From Takakia lepidozioides (taxonomy: Eukaryota > Streptophyta > Takakiopsida > Takakiales > Takakiaceae), in contig CM060732.1 of the NCBI GenBank assembly GCA_030704615.1, positions 6,820,001 to 6,884,000 of the forward strand: 64,000 bases of DNA, read 5' to 3'. A program made the translations under genes and the position numbers. The notes under the pieces are model-generated. The model saw nothing but the letters and a program-made list of their open reading frames with translations. It did not search any database and was not told where the DNA came from. The first letter of the stretch is position 1. Each line of letters begins with the position of its first letter. Shown here piece after piece: positions 53,640-64,000 of this stretch.

Positions 53640-54214
53640 AAGTAACGTCGTAGGTACTGGTAGATGCGGCCTTCGCAAACACCAAACCGCCTAGAAATTT
53701 CGCACGTGCGAACCCTAATACGGCACCGCATTTCCCAGTTGAGTCGCAAACCTTTCCCGCCGAATACCCGAAGATGACAGAATTGTGAAGTACTGCAGAC
53801 TCTATTGGTGCAGACTCTATTGGTTCAATCGCGGCAAAAGGGTCAGCTTCATTCCAATGTTAAGGCATGTAAAACCGCGGAATACTCTATAGAGGCCAGT
53901 ATGCGACGTCCTTTTGCCGTGGTATACTGGATTTCTCGTTGCACGGTCACTCATTTCCATGAGCGGATCTAAAAAAACCATGAGTGGACTTGTTACTGAC
54001 GACATATCTTCGCCGCATTACAGGATCTGGAACTTCCAAAAACGGCAAGGTCAAATTTAAAAAACTATTATTTTAATACTTGTTTAATCTGCTGTATTTT
54101 CAAATTTGGAGGAGTCCACTCATGAAATCCGCGTGTCTTAGACTTCGGCTCACCGCTCATGCGGCTCATGCGGCTCATGGCTCATGGCTCATGGTTTCTG
54201 CTCATGAAATAGTA
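53640..54214. other. Flank upstream of RT copy 2
   Basis: No gene. Contains CATGAGCGGA and CTCATG words related to the dispersed repeat of 6985 and 60601, becoming a (GGCTCATG)n run at 54155-54200 directly before the truncated RT. Confidence 0.4.
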
Positions 54215-55700
54215 AACCTCAGAAGCACGGGATGAACTTACATGGCTTCTTTCTCACCTTTACATGTCCGGACTTGACAAGGCTAACAACAATGTGTGTT
54301 TTATGTGTGTGAAGCACATAAGAACTCAAAAGTACCACCGACTGATGGGTAAAGATTTCAAACCCTGTTCTGAAAATGAGGTATGGTTTTCACCCGATTG
54401 TGTCATGTTAAGCATTTATGAAGAATTACAGAACTTGCTACCTGAGATACCAGCAGTGGCATGTAACCTCTCCTACATGATGGGAATTTACAAGCTGCAC
54501 AAAAAGAAGTACCGCTGGATTGCCAACGCCCATAATTGTATTTTCAGCGAACTTGCCAGTCTATTGACACGTGCCACCAAGGAATGGGTCAAAGCACGGC
54601 TTGATACTTATGATTTTTTTTTCAAAGTGTCCACTTCCATGTACTGGATAATAGACAACATCTCTGATTTTACTTTGAATCTACCTGCAAAGATCCATGA
54701 TGTGTTTGTCGCTGACATCACTCAATGTTATGAAAACATAACTTTGACAAGTGAAGATAATTTGGGTGTCGCCATCGAATACGTGGTTCAGATTGCCTTC
54801 CGGCAATACCGCATTGCCCACCCTCGATCCAATCACTCACTATGGATTCCAGCCAGGAATGACACCTTCGAAAAGTGTAGGTGGGGACCTTCCTCTCCTA
54901 AAACTGGTATATGGATTGAGCTCTCCAAAGCTAGATTGCTTGGGCTTCACAAGTGGTTGATGACTCATTGCTTTGTTGCTTTGGGGGATCGAGTTTGGCA
55001 ACAAGTTTTTGGTATACCCATGGGTTTTCCATGTTCTCCTTTATGGTGTAACATTTACTTCTTGTCCTATGAACTAAGATTCATCCTCCGATTGGCGGCT
55101 CTAGGACAGTCCAGCTTATGGCTAAATTCAAGTCAGCCTTCCGGTACATTGATGACATCCGTTGGTTGAATGTTGGGGATGCTAAGCTATTTCTTGATCT
55201 TTCTACGGACAGAAATAGCCAAAACCCATGGTGGGTTTACCCACTCAATGTAGTGGGGAAATTAAACCGGAGTAGGAAGTATAAGAACAAGGTGATACAC
55301 CTTACACTGGCCTGGAAGCTTGCTTATGAATGTGCAAGATCAGTGTACTAAATCATGATAAGCTTGTTCAGTTCCGAAAATATGATAAGAGAAGGATGTG
55401 CCCTTTTCTTAACACAATACATCCAATTTCCTTCTAACGACCTGTAATGTAAAATCAGTCTTCAATGTGGGTCGGTCTCCAAGCCTTCATATTCTGTCTA
55501 TTTCCAGCAAGCGGAACTTTGCCTGGAGTGAATGTTGTTTCTTATCCAAACCCTTGGGAGGAATGGCTTCAAGACCAAGAAGCTGGTTTGAATCCTGATA
55601 AAGTTCCTGGAACATGGCTCTTTTCCTGGTCTCCACTTCCCGCTACACGAGCTAATTACCAAGCTAAGAGGTACAATAGATTCCTCATGACCTTATACAT
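54215..55700 (+). pseudogene. Penelope-like (or related) reverse transcriptase, copy 2
   Basis: Plus-strand copy, 5' truncated at the point equal to ARDELTWLLSHLYMSG in copy 1. The frame is open from 54264 to about 55130 (301 residues) through KYRWIANAHNCIFSELASLL, VFVADITQCYENI and QQVFGIPMGFPCSPLWCNI (here with the standard PMG of motif B). It then shifts and continues with FRYIDDIRWLN, then the C-terminal NGF.. segment to about 55700. A stretch of MDLLPW present in copy 1 is missing here (LLTRATKEWVK). Frame changes make it inactive. It shows the correct, uninverted order of the element. Confidence 0.65.
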
Positions 55701-55739
55701 GTCCTCTTTTGTTCAAGTGCCTGAAATGTGTTTGAGGGG

Positions 55740-56510
55740 AGGAAGAGGAAGTAGGCTTTTCCAACCCCTTTGGCAATTTTGTCCCGGGGTTGGGAACTAT
55801 TTTTTGCAGAGGGAGAAATCTTATGAAGGGGTCTGGTATGCACTCCTTTACGTGATGAGTGCATACCACACTCACTCCATAAGGGACTGCCATACCAGGG
55901 GCTGGTTGGTGGGTGCCCCCTCCCTCCTTGGAATTGGCTGGTTTTTTCAGTGATAATTTCCTATTTTTTCATCCATACTGGATGGACTCTGGCAGTTTTT
56001 TCACCCGCCATATAACAATTTTTCATCCATACCGGATGAACTACCAGGGTGGACACTGAATTACCTCTAAGCTGAGTCTCTGATTTTTCATTCCTCTTTT
56101 ATTGACTTTCATCCATACTGGATGAGTTACCAGAGAATGAGGAATTACCTCTGTGGGGGTTGCCACTAGCATCCTATTTTTCCATCCATATCGGATGAAA
56201 AATGACATGACATTATTTTTTTCATGATTTTTTATCCATACTGGATAAGGCAATTTTTTTTGGGATGTTGAATTACCTGTTAGGATGTAAAACCGATGCC
56301 TTGGATGTTATCTACTGTTTTTTCATCCTACTAATGGACTTTTTCCAACAGATGAACTCAATGATTTTTTCATCTGAACCGGATGAAATATACAGCTTTT
56401 GATGGCCCTGGACTGATGTTAATTACCCTTCATTATGGTTAATTAAGGAGTGAAACCCTAGCCCCTACCCTAAAACCTACTGTTTAACCTAGCTACGGAT
56501 GACATCTGTC
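55740..56510 (+). repeat. RT-element tail, copy 2: hairpin and TTTCATCC array
   Basis: Matches 34200-34950 throughout: the GTATGCACTC palindrome (55845-55870) and then about seven TTCATCC...GGATGAA inverted repeats (55960-56400), ending with the CCCCTACCCTAAAACCTACTG tail near 56462. A further CTCATCCTGCACGGATGAAA at 56540 has no counterpart in copy 1. Confidence 0.8.
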
Positions 56511-57600
56511 GGGTTTTAAAGAATATGATGTTGATTACTCATCCTGCACGGATGAAAAATCGGGCAAAAGCCCTAAGATGTCTCTCCCGCCGTCAGAAGC
56601 ACGAGGAGTGCTTCTGAGCTCGTGGGAAGAGCGTTATGATGTCTGCGTTCTGCCGCTACTCTGTTTGCTGCATCGTACCCGTGCTGGGCGATCTCCTGGG
56701 GATGCGCAATGGCGGCGCTTTGTTTTTCTTTACAGGCGGGAGACAATGCTGTGAATGCATCATCTCTTTCCCCCTGGCTTTTAATTTTTGCAGCGGTGCT
56801 TGTGTTGGGAAGTATCTCTCTTTTCCTTCTTAAACCTAGCAAGTGTGTTTGTATGCTTCACTTCTCCTTTGCTTTGCTGGAGGCGGCTTGCTGGTGGCGA
56901 TGGCGCACAGTTACCTTCCCCAATCGCTCAAGGTGCTTTTGGTGATTAGGGTTCCTTTTGTTTTATGTCTTTCTCTCTTGCTTTTGAGATTTTTAGTTGA
57001 CATCGATGACAAGTGTAGGGGTCTGTGATTCACCCAAGGGGTTCCACAATCTTCACTAATCTGTTGGTTTTTGTGGGGGCTTGTGATGGGACCAGGTGAG
57101 GATCCCTACTTGCTTTGAATTCTCTTGAGCTTGCAGATACGGATGTGGGCAAAGGGAACCTATTGTGTATGGCGTCTTGACTACTACCTGCAACCCCAAT
57201 TTCGGCCCGCTTGTTCCTGGTTTGGCATGTGGATGCTTACTTTTGACTTATGTTTTGCTGCCTTTGATGGAGCACTTCGGTCTGGCAGGCTTGTCTCTTG
57301 AAGCCCAACATCTGGACCTTACCTTGTCTTGAATCTTTGACAACATTGCCTGTGGATTATTAAGCTAGGTACTGTTTTGGCCTTAAAGAGGAGTTATGGT
57401 TTATGGGTAAGGCATCAATGGATGTTAGGTTTTAAGGAAGAGGAGGCCATGTTTTTAAAGATGGCAGCCTGATAAGGCAATGACAGGCCTCTTTCAGGCC
57501 TGGATTTGGTGTGGAATGGAGCATAGTGAGGTTTATTTGCAAAACCTGGCATAAGCATCCTGGAAAACAGTGTTGGTAAGCTCTATTGGACCTTTGCCAG
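56511..57600. other. Unassigned, with a 9-bp hairpin
   Basis: 56594-56616 pairs CAGAAGCAC with GTGCTTCTG. Short overlapping frames at 56573-57028 are hydrophobic on the plus strand but match nothing recognised. No gene supported from 57030 to 57540. Confidence 0.35.
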
Positions 57601-57619
57601 AGATTATTTGCCTTATTTT

Positions 57620-58440
57620 GCCATCAGACCAGGCACCTGCAATGTATGATTTATTTTTTTGGCCAAGTGGGCTTGGTCTCGGGCACTCAAAGTGTTTGTG
57701 TGTCCATATCTTAAATCTGTAATATGGCAGGCCTTTCTTCCATGCCAAGATGCCTTACATGATGCATGTCTTGGGGCAATTATACATGGTATAGAATGAA
57801 GTTGCAGTCTGTCTTGTCATGCCCAAGAGGGTTACTTGGTTGCATGTTTGGAATCTAATAAACTGCAGGCTGGTCCATCAAGATGCTTGTGTATACATGT
57901 CTTGAATCTATAGTATGGTAGCTAGCTGTTCTTACCTACCCAAGGGGCCTTGCATGATGCATGTCTTGGGGTACTTACAAATGGCAAAGAGTGAAGCTTG
58001 CAATATGTTTTGTCATGCCCAAGAAGTTTACTTGGTTGCATGCTTGAAATCTGATAAATTGCAGGCTGGTCCTTCAAGGTGCTTGTATGAACATATCCTG
58101 AATCTGTAGTAGGGTAGGCTGTTCTTACCTACCCAAGGAGCCTTGCATGATGCATGTCTTGGGTTACTTACAAATGGTAAAGAGTGAGGCTGCATTATAT
58201 TTTGTCATGCCCAAGAGGATTAATTGGTTGCATGCTTGGAATATGATAAACTACAGGCTGGTCCATCAAGATGCTTGTGTATACATATCTTGGATCTGTA
58301 ATGTGGCAAGCTGTTCTTACATGCCCATGATATCTTGCATGATGCATATCTTGGGATAATTACGGATGATATAATCTGAGGCTGCAATTTAACTTGTATT
58401 GTGCAAGAGGGTCACTTGGGTACATGTCAGGAATCTGAAC
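57620..58440. repeat. ~195-bp tandem repeat, about four units
   Basis: AGGCTGGTCCATCAAGATGC-type starts at about 57868, 58065 and 58257, with spacing 192-197; a degenerate first unit precedes. Each unit also has CTTGCATGATGCATGTCTTG and TTTTGTCATGCCCAAGAGG. One partial unit lies inverted at 34975-35030. Confidence 0.8.
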
Positions 58441-58484
58441 ATGATAAACCCCGCCCTCCCACCCTGTATTATCATGACTGAATG

Positions 58485-58985
58485 GGTGTTGTCACTTGGT
58501 ATGCTATGACAAGATTGGAAGTGTTAGATGGTGCCCTGTCATGGGCTGTTTATGTCTTTAATTGACAATGACCCTAGTGGGTCATGTCATCTCCGTCATG
58601 AGTCTTTTCAAGGAAGAGTCCTGAAGGTGGGCATAGCCGTTGTGGGCCAGAGAGGGGCACTTGCATTGCAAACCTGAATGCGAAAGTATATATGGTCCTC
58701 CGCTCGCTCGTACTCCACTTGTTCGTCGAAAGCGGGCTTCCTTCTAAAGTTGCAAAATGCAGTCATGTCATCGTGCCACCTGCATTCGACGAAGTGGAAT
58801 TTGACCCTCGCAATTGCGAATCCCGTAGCTGGCCCGAGATATTATGCTGGAGTGAACCGATGCGCATGGTGATGAGTTTCTGGGCAGTTTTGTTGGATTC
58901 TCTTTGGGTGAGACCCAGAATTGGACAACAGTGGATACTTGTTGTGCGAGACAGACTTGGAAGATGAAATGTGCGTCTGTTCAAG
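58485..58985 (+). other. Repeat copy of 35030 followed by an unassigned frame
   Basis: 58485-58560 duplicates 35030-35108. 58692-58967 is an open frame of 91 residues ending in WILVVRDRLGR, with no recognised family. 58560-58600 resembles the GACCCTAGNGGGTC start of the long repeat units. Confidence 0.35.
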
Positions 58986-59375
58986 TTCTGCTCATAAAGT
59001 GAGGCCGCATTTCCGTCCAGTCGGAGAAAAAACATCCCTGTGCACATCCCACAACGGAAATGCGGTGCCGCATTCCCGTTCGAGCTCGTCCTCTCTCTGA
59101 GTGTGGATGGAAATGCGGCACTGCATGTCCGTCCACTGTCACACCAAACAAATGCTGGAACGGAAATGCGGTATCGCATTTCCGTCCGGGCTCTTGAAGA
59201 GAGCCAACGGAAATGCGGTGCCGCATTTCCGTCCATTGTACTGCCTAGCACATGGTGGAACGGAAATGCGGTACCTTCCTTTGGAAGAGAGGCAACGGAA
59301 ATGCGGTGCCGCATTTCTTTCCACTATACCGCCTAGCACATGGTGGAACGGAAATGCGATACCGTATTTCCGTCC
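58986..59375. repeat. Array of GGAAATGCGG palindromes at ~53-bp period
   Basis: GGAAATGCG occurs at 59056, 59109, 59162, 59209, 59262, 59297 and 59350 (steps 53, 53, 47, 53, 35, 53). Most copies continue into the reverse complement (CCGCATTTCC), making 20-26 bp palindromes. Spacers are also related (GCCTAGCACATGGTGGAA occurs twice). An additional half site lies at about 59003. Confidence 0.85.
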
Positions 59376-59994
59376 GGGATGTTCATCTCGAAATGGTGAA
59401 ATACATGGTGAAATAGTAAGCTCGGAGAAATCACATGGTGAATCAGTACTTAAAAAGTCCGATTACAGAAGACGGAAGAACTTGCAGACCTCATTGAGAA
59501 ACACATGACTTCTACATGGACTCCTAAAAAAAGCTTAGGATATGACCATTCACAGGAGGAATCCATACTTCACAAAAATCTTTTATATATTCTGGATGGT
59601 AACAAGTCTGAGCATCTCTCCTCTCTAAAACAGGATTCTCCCCGAATGGAGGACAAAAGAGTACATGACCACCCGTAAGAATGTTCCTCCTGTAGAATGC
59701 CCCGTTCATTTGCCTATCCCGTTGTGTTGATATTGACAACACGAACGACGGAGTCGTGAAAAATCAGGTCCATAATGAGGAGTGGCGCTGTATTCGTCCA
59801 GTCACCATTACCGATATCTGGATGGAGATGGCGCACATGAAGATACAACACATCTATATTCGTGAGGTTCGTGAAAACATGCAAATATTCCAGGGCAGGT
59901 GGGAGATCCTCTAGACATCGTCGAGGTATTCGCGTCCGTCCTCCGATCCGATAGGAGGTACTATGGAGGTGCGGTGTAAGCATGGTAGTAAGAC
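59376..59994. other. Unassigned, two minus-strand frames
   Basis: Minus frames 59983-59714 (89 residues) and 59742-59524 (72 residues) overlap and could be pieces of one gene, but no family is recognised. Confidence 0.3.
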
Positions 59995-60140
59995 CTCAAA
60001 CAATGACCCTAGTGGGTCTTGTCCATGTCTTGACATGACATGAATATCTTCCCACTCTCTCCCTCTCTCTTTTTAACTTTTTCTACCCCCTCTCTCCCTC
60101 TGTGGTTTGTTTTTTTTTGTGAGCAGCACAAAAGTGAGGG
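59995..60140 (-). repeat. Isolated terminus of the long repeat unit plus spacer submodule
   Basis: AATGACCCTAGTGGGTCTTG...TCTTGACATGAC is the reverse complement of the start of units A-D. It is followed directly by CTTCCCACTCTCTCC...GTGAGCAGCACAAAAG from the spacer module. This small copy helps define the element end. Confidence 0.65.
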
Positions 60141-60600
60141 TAATTGCTGTTAACCCTGGATGGTTTTAAAGATCCAAATGGATATGCAAAACTGAGATAA
60201 CTTAGCCCAGAATGGCTTATGACACTGGCTGTGATCCTTATGAAGTTGCATGTAATGAAACAATAATGTTTCAACCAGTCAGGTTTTATGATGTTGTCTA
60301 CCTTGAACAATCAGGTTTCACACATTACCCCACCCTCCCACCCTATTTATTTCTTGATTAAAAACGGTCCTGGTCCTTTATTGATAGTGCCCTATTATGG
60401 CTGATTTGTCATTTACAGTTTCCAGTCCATTTTCTTTGACTGAACTGTCCTTGTCTTGACAAGACAAGTCCAGTTGGAAGGCTGAGAAATATACCACCTC
60501 AAGGCGTCATCGAGATTAGTTGTCTCATGACCAGGTTCTGGTCTGGGTAGGGTATACCAAAGCTAACAAGAATTCAAAATGTAGTTACATTTGGGGGCTG
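60141..60600. other. Unassigned, with a palindrome at 60450
   Basis: CTTGTCTTGACAAGACAAG (about 60450-60468) is a near-perfect palindrome with the same CTTGTC words as the long repeat ends. No gene seen. Confidence 0.45.
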
Positions 60601-60775
60601 CTATTTCATGAGTGGCATGAGCATGAGCGGCATGAGCATGAGCGGAAAAAAAAAAAAAAAAGCATGAGCAGACCATTGTGAGTCCACGGAAATAGGGTTA
60701 GGAGGCACGGAAATAGGGTCATGTGAAGTTGGAATGTGGCACCAGTGGACTTGAAATGCAACATTTTATTGCAAA
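60601..60775 (-). repeat. Short dispersed repeat, copy 2
   Basis: Reverse complement of 6985-7100, with an expanded GAGCGGCATGAGCAT part and an 18-base A run. It ends near GGACTTGAAATGCAACATTT, matching copy 1 up to the border of the gypsy coding sequence. Confidence 0.55.
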
Positions 60776-60893
60776 TTTTGTGGCAAGCCACGTCTATACA
60801 AGTGTGTTCTAACTGTCATAGCCGGAATGAGCACTACTCTCCTACACCCTCCGAGGAACTTGCCCCACCTTCTTCCTCATCCCCCTCATCCCC

Positions 60894-63316
60894 TCATCCT
60901 CCGAGCTTGTGATGCATCAGTTCCACTATGCTCTCAAAAATCCCGTCCTCTCCTTGGGGGACTGTCCACCTCACCTCCTGGGAATCTTCTGCGTCTTCTC
61001 CCCCACTTTCCTCAGCAGAATCCAAGACAAATCTACGAGCCCGACGGGCTCTAATAGCTGCTGCCTCCTCCCTTATCTTCATTTTCTTGAGGCTTGCCTC
61101 GTCTAAAATCTGCTGTACACGACTAGGTTCGGAACACCTCCTAATGGACACCGAAGCAAGCCGGGCAGCATAAGTAGGAAGGATGTACTCCCTTTCTGGA
61201 CTAGGCATGAAATCCCCCCTGGCAAAAAAAGGCACGTTCCTCCTGCCCATGAACTCCGGTGTAGACGTCCCTCGGCAGTACTTGGCATCCTACAGTAAGA
61301 ACAAATCCACTTCAAGAATGTCAATACCAGCACAACCAGAAAGGGTTTTCAATGAAATAAGAGAGCGGAGGGAGGTGCCTCACGAAATCTGGAGGCAACT
61401 TACAATGCCACCACTCACTCGTAAACCGGGGGCTCCTCGGCCTCGATCCCAACTTCCTCCCCCTGCTCCTTCTCGGATTTTTCCTCATCCTCCGAGGATG
61501 CCTCTTCCTCTTTCGGCAGACGTTCAGCGCTGCAAGTTCCGAGTTGTGGAGGGCAGTATCTGGCTCGAAGGCGAACACATGCCTGTCGGACAACGTCCCT
61601 GCCCACATTGAAGCACCTGAGGAACAAAGCGGGCGGGTAATAGCTTGCGGCATGCAATTGCAATCGGGCCAGGGGACAAACTGAGCATGTGAAGGCTTAC
61701 CCGTGCCGCATGTGAGGTCTAGAATCCGCCCTTGGACATCCGAGCACGTCTCCATGAGGGTTTGGATGAAAGCAGGGCTCCGGGTCCGACTGTACCGCCA
61801 CGGTTTGCCTGTCTTTGTGTCCTTCGGCATACTGGAGTGGGCACATAGTTGTAGAGGACATTGTAGGTTACAGGGTCCACAGCGGCATCAACAAGACGAC
61901 CGTCGTTGCGGAATTTGAATGTAGACCCTCTTCACAAAGCAATATGCCTCAAACACCAATGTGCACATCCAACAAAGAAGGGATCAACTCCAGGGTCTAC
62001 TTAACATACACCACAATATGAAGTGAATGCAATAGATTGATAACTTACACTTTGGCCCTCTGTTCGCAACCCTGTGTACTGATGCAGAACCATTTTCTGA
62101 GGAGGACCGGGGTGACACTTTTGGTGTCCACCTTGCCACCGCATTCTCTGTGGTCTTCCCTCTCGTGGCAAGGACAACCCACATCCACCGTCATCCAGAA
62201 GCATCCCCGCCAGCCCAAACCCGGCTTTCCAGTAGTCCTCAGTAAACCTGTTCTAGGTGGGCACACCATCCAGGCCCTCCAGCAGCTCCCCATCTGGAAT
62301 GTCGAGGAGAATCATGTCGCAAGCTCTCTCCACCTTCTCTCTCTCCTGAGTGCTCTTGCAATTCGTGCCCACAGCCGTGAAGAATTCCATCATGGCTTCA
62401 AAACCAGGGGTGTCTTTAGGCTCTGTACCGCCAGCCCTCTTCTTGGCTTTCCCCTTCTGCTCCGCCAGAGACTTGTTGTGTGCCACCTTCTTCGCCCTGG
62501 CAGCGAGAGCGTCAAGGAAGCTCTCATTGACGCATTGGATGATGGTTGGAGGTTCTAGCTTTGGCCTGTGTGTAAACGTCACCGCCGAATACCGCCGTGT
62601 AGGCTCGCCCTCAAATGCCAACTTCTTGGCAGAGCCAGTCCCACTCCGAACTGACTTGGGAACCCGGACGACCGGTGACTGGTAGGAGCAACAGCAGTCA
62701 CAGGACCTTGAACAAAGTCGTCGTCCGAGTCACTCTCTTGGGTCCCTCCTGCACCTCCCCGATGCCCCGATGGTTTTCTTCTTTTTGGGTGTTACTGCAC
62801 TCATCTGTTTCCTTGTCCTTTTCCTTTGGCCTTTACTCTTCTCATGCAATTTCTCCTGAATTCCTGCCTGAGCAAAGCTCTGCCGCTTTCCTGGAGTTCG
62901 CAAGCGCTTTTGCCTCTTTTGCACCCAACGGAGGCAGCGGAGAGCCCGGTTTCGTCGGAATTCAGCATCCACTTCAATTGAAACTCGGATGATGGGTCAA
63001 GCGAGCCGGGCGGAAGGTCCACATACCAAGGGCAATCACGCAAATGTTCCAGATGCCACTCCTTCACAATATCGTCAGTGTACATGGAGTCAGCCCCAGG
63101 GTTCCTCCATGCCAGAAGAATGGTGGCTCGAAAAGACAGATGACCTTTCTCCAAAAAGGAGAACTTGCAGTACCTGCATTCATGAAAAACAATGAGGTCC
63201 CTGAAATGCATATTCGGCACCATTTTCCAGGTTGGGGCGGATGTGAGTGGCCTAGAAATGGAAAAATGGCGCCGAATTTCGGTTTTCGGTGACTGCCACC
63301 CTAGGGACTTAGCCAT
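60894..63316 (-). pseudogene. Transposon-type protein with a SAM-methyltransferase motif
   Basis: Minus-strand coding can be followed from an ATG at 63316. The N-terminus has CRYC and, 40 residues on, WHLEHLRDC, a possible C2HC finger. A Lys/Arg-rich part follows (62972-62730, frame change near 62960), then an Ala/Lys helical segment (62621-62253, ending LEGLDGVPT). The exon 61830-61701 ends GRILDLTCGTG at a GTAAGC donor; the acceptor at 61617 continues in phase with GASMWAGTLSDRHVFAFEPD. LDLTCGTG..., then an acidic FAFEPD strand, is the motif I/II signature of SAM-dependent methyltransferases, as in DNA N4/N6 amino-methylases. An acidic linker and a C-terminal part (MGRRNVPFFARGDFMPSPER, then EYILPTYAARLASVS) end at 60894. 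A catalytic (D/N)PPY motif was not found. Frame changes suggest decay. The flanking palindromic array (63240-64000) suggests a mobile element. Confidence 0.45.
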
Positions 63317-63985
63317 CTGGGAGCCCTGAACTGGAAAATTCGGCGCCTTTTTCCCGGTTTGGCCCGAAGATGGCTAAGTCCCAGAACCGCAATAGGGCTT
63401 GAACTGGAAAAATGGCGCCGAATTTCCAGTTCAGGGCCAGCCACCCTAGGGACTTAGCCCGAAAATGGCTAAGTCCCTGAACGGCAATAGGGCCTAGAAC
63501 TGGAAAATGGCGCCGAATTTCCAGTTCGGGCCAGCCACCCTAGGGACTTAGCCCGAAAATGGCTAAGTCCCTGAACGGCAATAGGGCCTAGAACTGGGAA
63601 AATGGCGCCGAAGTTCCAGTTCGGGGGCCCGCCAGTCTAGGGACTTAGCCCGAAAATGGCTAAGTCCCTGAACGGCAATAGGGCCTAGAACTGGAAAATG
63701 GCGCCGAATTTCCACTTCCGGGCCAACCACCCTAGGACTTAGCCCGAAAATGGCTAAGTCCTGAACGGCAATGGGCCGGAACTGGAAATGCGCCGAATTT
63801 CCAGTTCCGGGCCAGCCAGCTAGGGACTTAGCCCGAAAATGGCCAAGTCCTGAACGGCAATAGGGCCTAGAACTGGAAAATGGCGCCGAATTTCCAGTTC
63901 AGGGCCCAGCCAGTCTAGGGACTTAGCCATTTTCGGAGCCTGACTGGGGAAATTCGGCGCCATTTTCCTAACACCAATGAGGGCC
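63240..63985. repeat. ~94-bp tandem repeats, each with two palindromes
   Basis: GAACTGG starts at 63401, 63497, 63591, 63688, 63779 and 63870 (steps 96, 94, 97, 91, 91), with partial units before and after. Each unit has palindrome 1, GAACTGGAAAATGGCGCCG with AATTTCCAGTTC, and palindrome 2, AGGGACTTAGCC-CGAAAAT-GGCTAAGTCCCT (given in parts), followed by GAACGGCAATAGGGCCTA. The array overlaps the start of the methyltransferase-like gene. Confidence 0.9.
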
Positions 63986-64000
63986 TCTAACATCTGAAAT

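Noticed and set aside
58986-59375. Palindromic repeats at regular spacing resembling a CRISPR array
   Set aside because: The spacers are themselves related, the repeat is a simple palindrome, spacing varies, and the surroundings are a plant nuclear genome with spliced genes and retrotransposons.

Overview
This is a repeat-dominated stretch of a plant nuclear genome. The evidence is spliced genes with plant-like introns, an LRR gene of the plant 'outer arm dynein light chain 1' family, pieces of a PLS-type PPR gene and of an OSB-like (PDF-motif) organellar DNA-binding gene, and several plant transposon classes (Ty3/gypsy, MULE with an Ulp1-like protease, L1-type LINE, CACTA-type fragments). 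A seedless land plant (fern, lycophyte or bryophyte) is my guess from the repertoire, but the sequence does not prove it.

Layout. 1-16.2 kb: a degenerate autonomous MULE-like transposon. It carries an Ulp1-like C48 protease gene on the plus strand (59-466 and 9366-10529) and a FAR1/MULE transposase with a SWIM finger on the minus strand (16173-12659). The protease gene appears split by an 8.9 kb Ty3/gypsy element on the minus strand (467-9365, LTRs of 1039 and 973 bp) that lacks RNase H and integrase but has an extra 4.2 kb 3' reading frame. GGGGATC-type minisatellite fills spacers and introns of the MULE and expands into a GC-rich tandem satellite at 16.4-18.06 kb. 19.1-24.8 kb: the only intact-looking host gene, a five-exon LRR gene on the minus strand. 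25.3-26.7 kb: OSB-like and PPR fragments. 27.3-35 kb: a Penelope-like (or related) reverse transcriptase split by an inversion, enclosing two convergent degenerate LINEs. 36.4-40.05 kb: a TNP2 (CACTA) fragment, a SET-like frame and a hypothetical spliced gene. 40.04-52.67 kb: a complex of long repeats (units A-D plus palindrome/C-run spacers) around a 519-residue RGG-box protein gene. 54.2-56.5 kb: second copy of the reverse transcriptase. 57.6-58.4 kb: ~195 bp tandem repeats. 60.8-63.3 kb: a minus-strand transposon-like gene with a methyltransferase motif.

The most unusual layer is three families of clustered short palindromes: (i) TTTCATCC/GGATGAAA hairpins in the tails of two different element groups; (ii) a 53-bp-period array of GGAAATGCGG palindromes at 59.0-59.4 kb; (iii) a ~94-bp-period array carrying two palindromes per unit at 63.2-64.0 kb, directly upstream of the methyltransferase-like gene. 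Families (ii) and (iii) share a GGAAAT...GGCGCC...ATTTCC core. They look like subterminal or promoter arrays of mobile elements. A second notable signal is that seven in-frame stops recognised in the long gypsy 3' reading frame are all TAG or TAA (six TAG), as expected from C-to-T decay of CAG/CAA codons in a heavily methylated element.

Limits: no alignments or searches were run, family assignments are by motif recognition, and many repeat boundaries are approximate.
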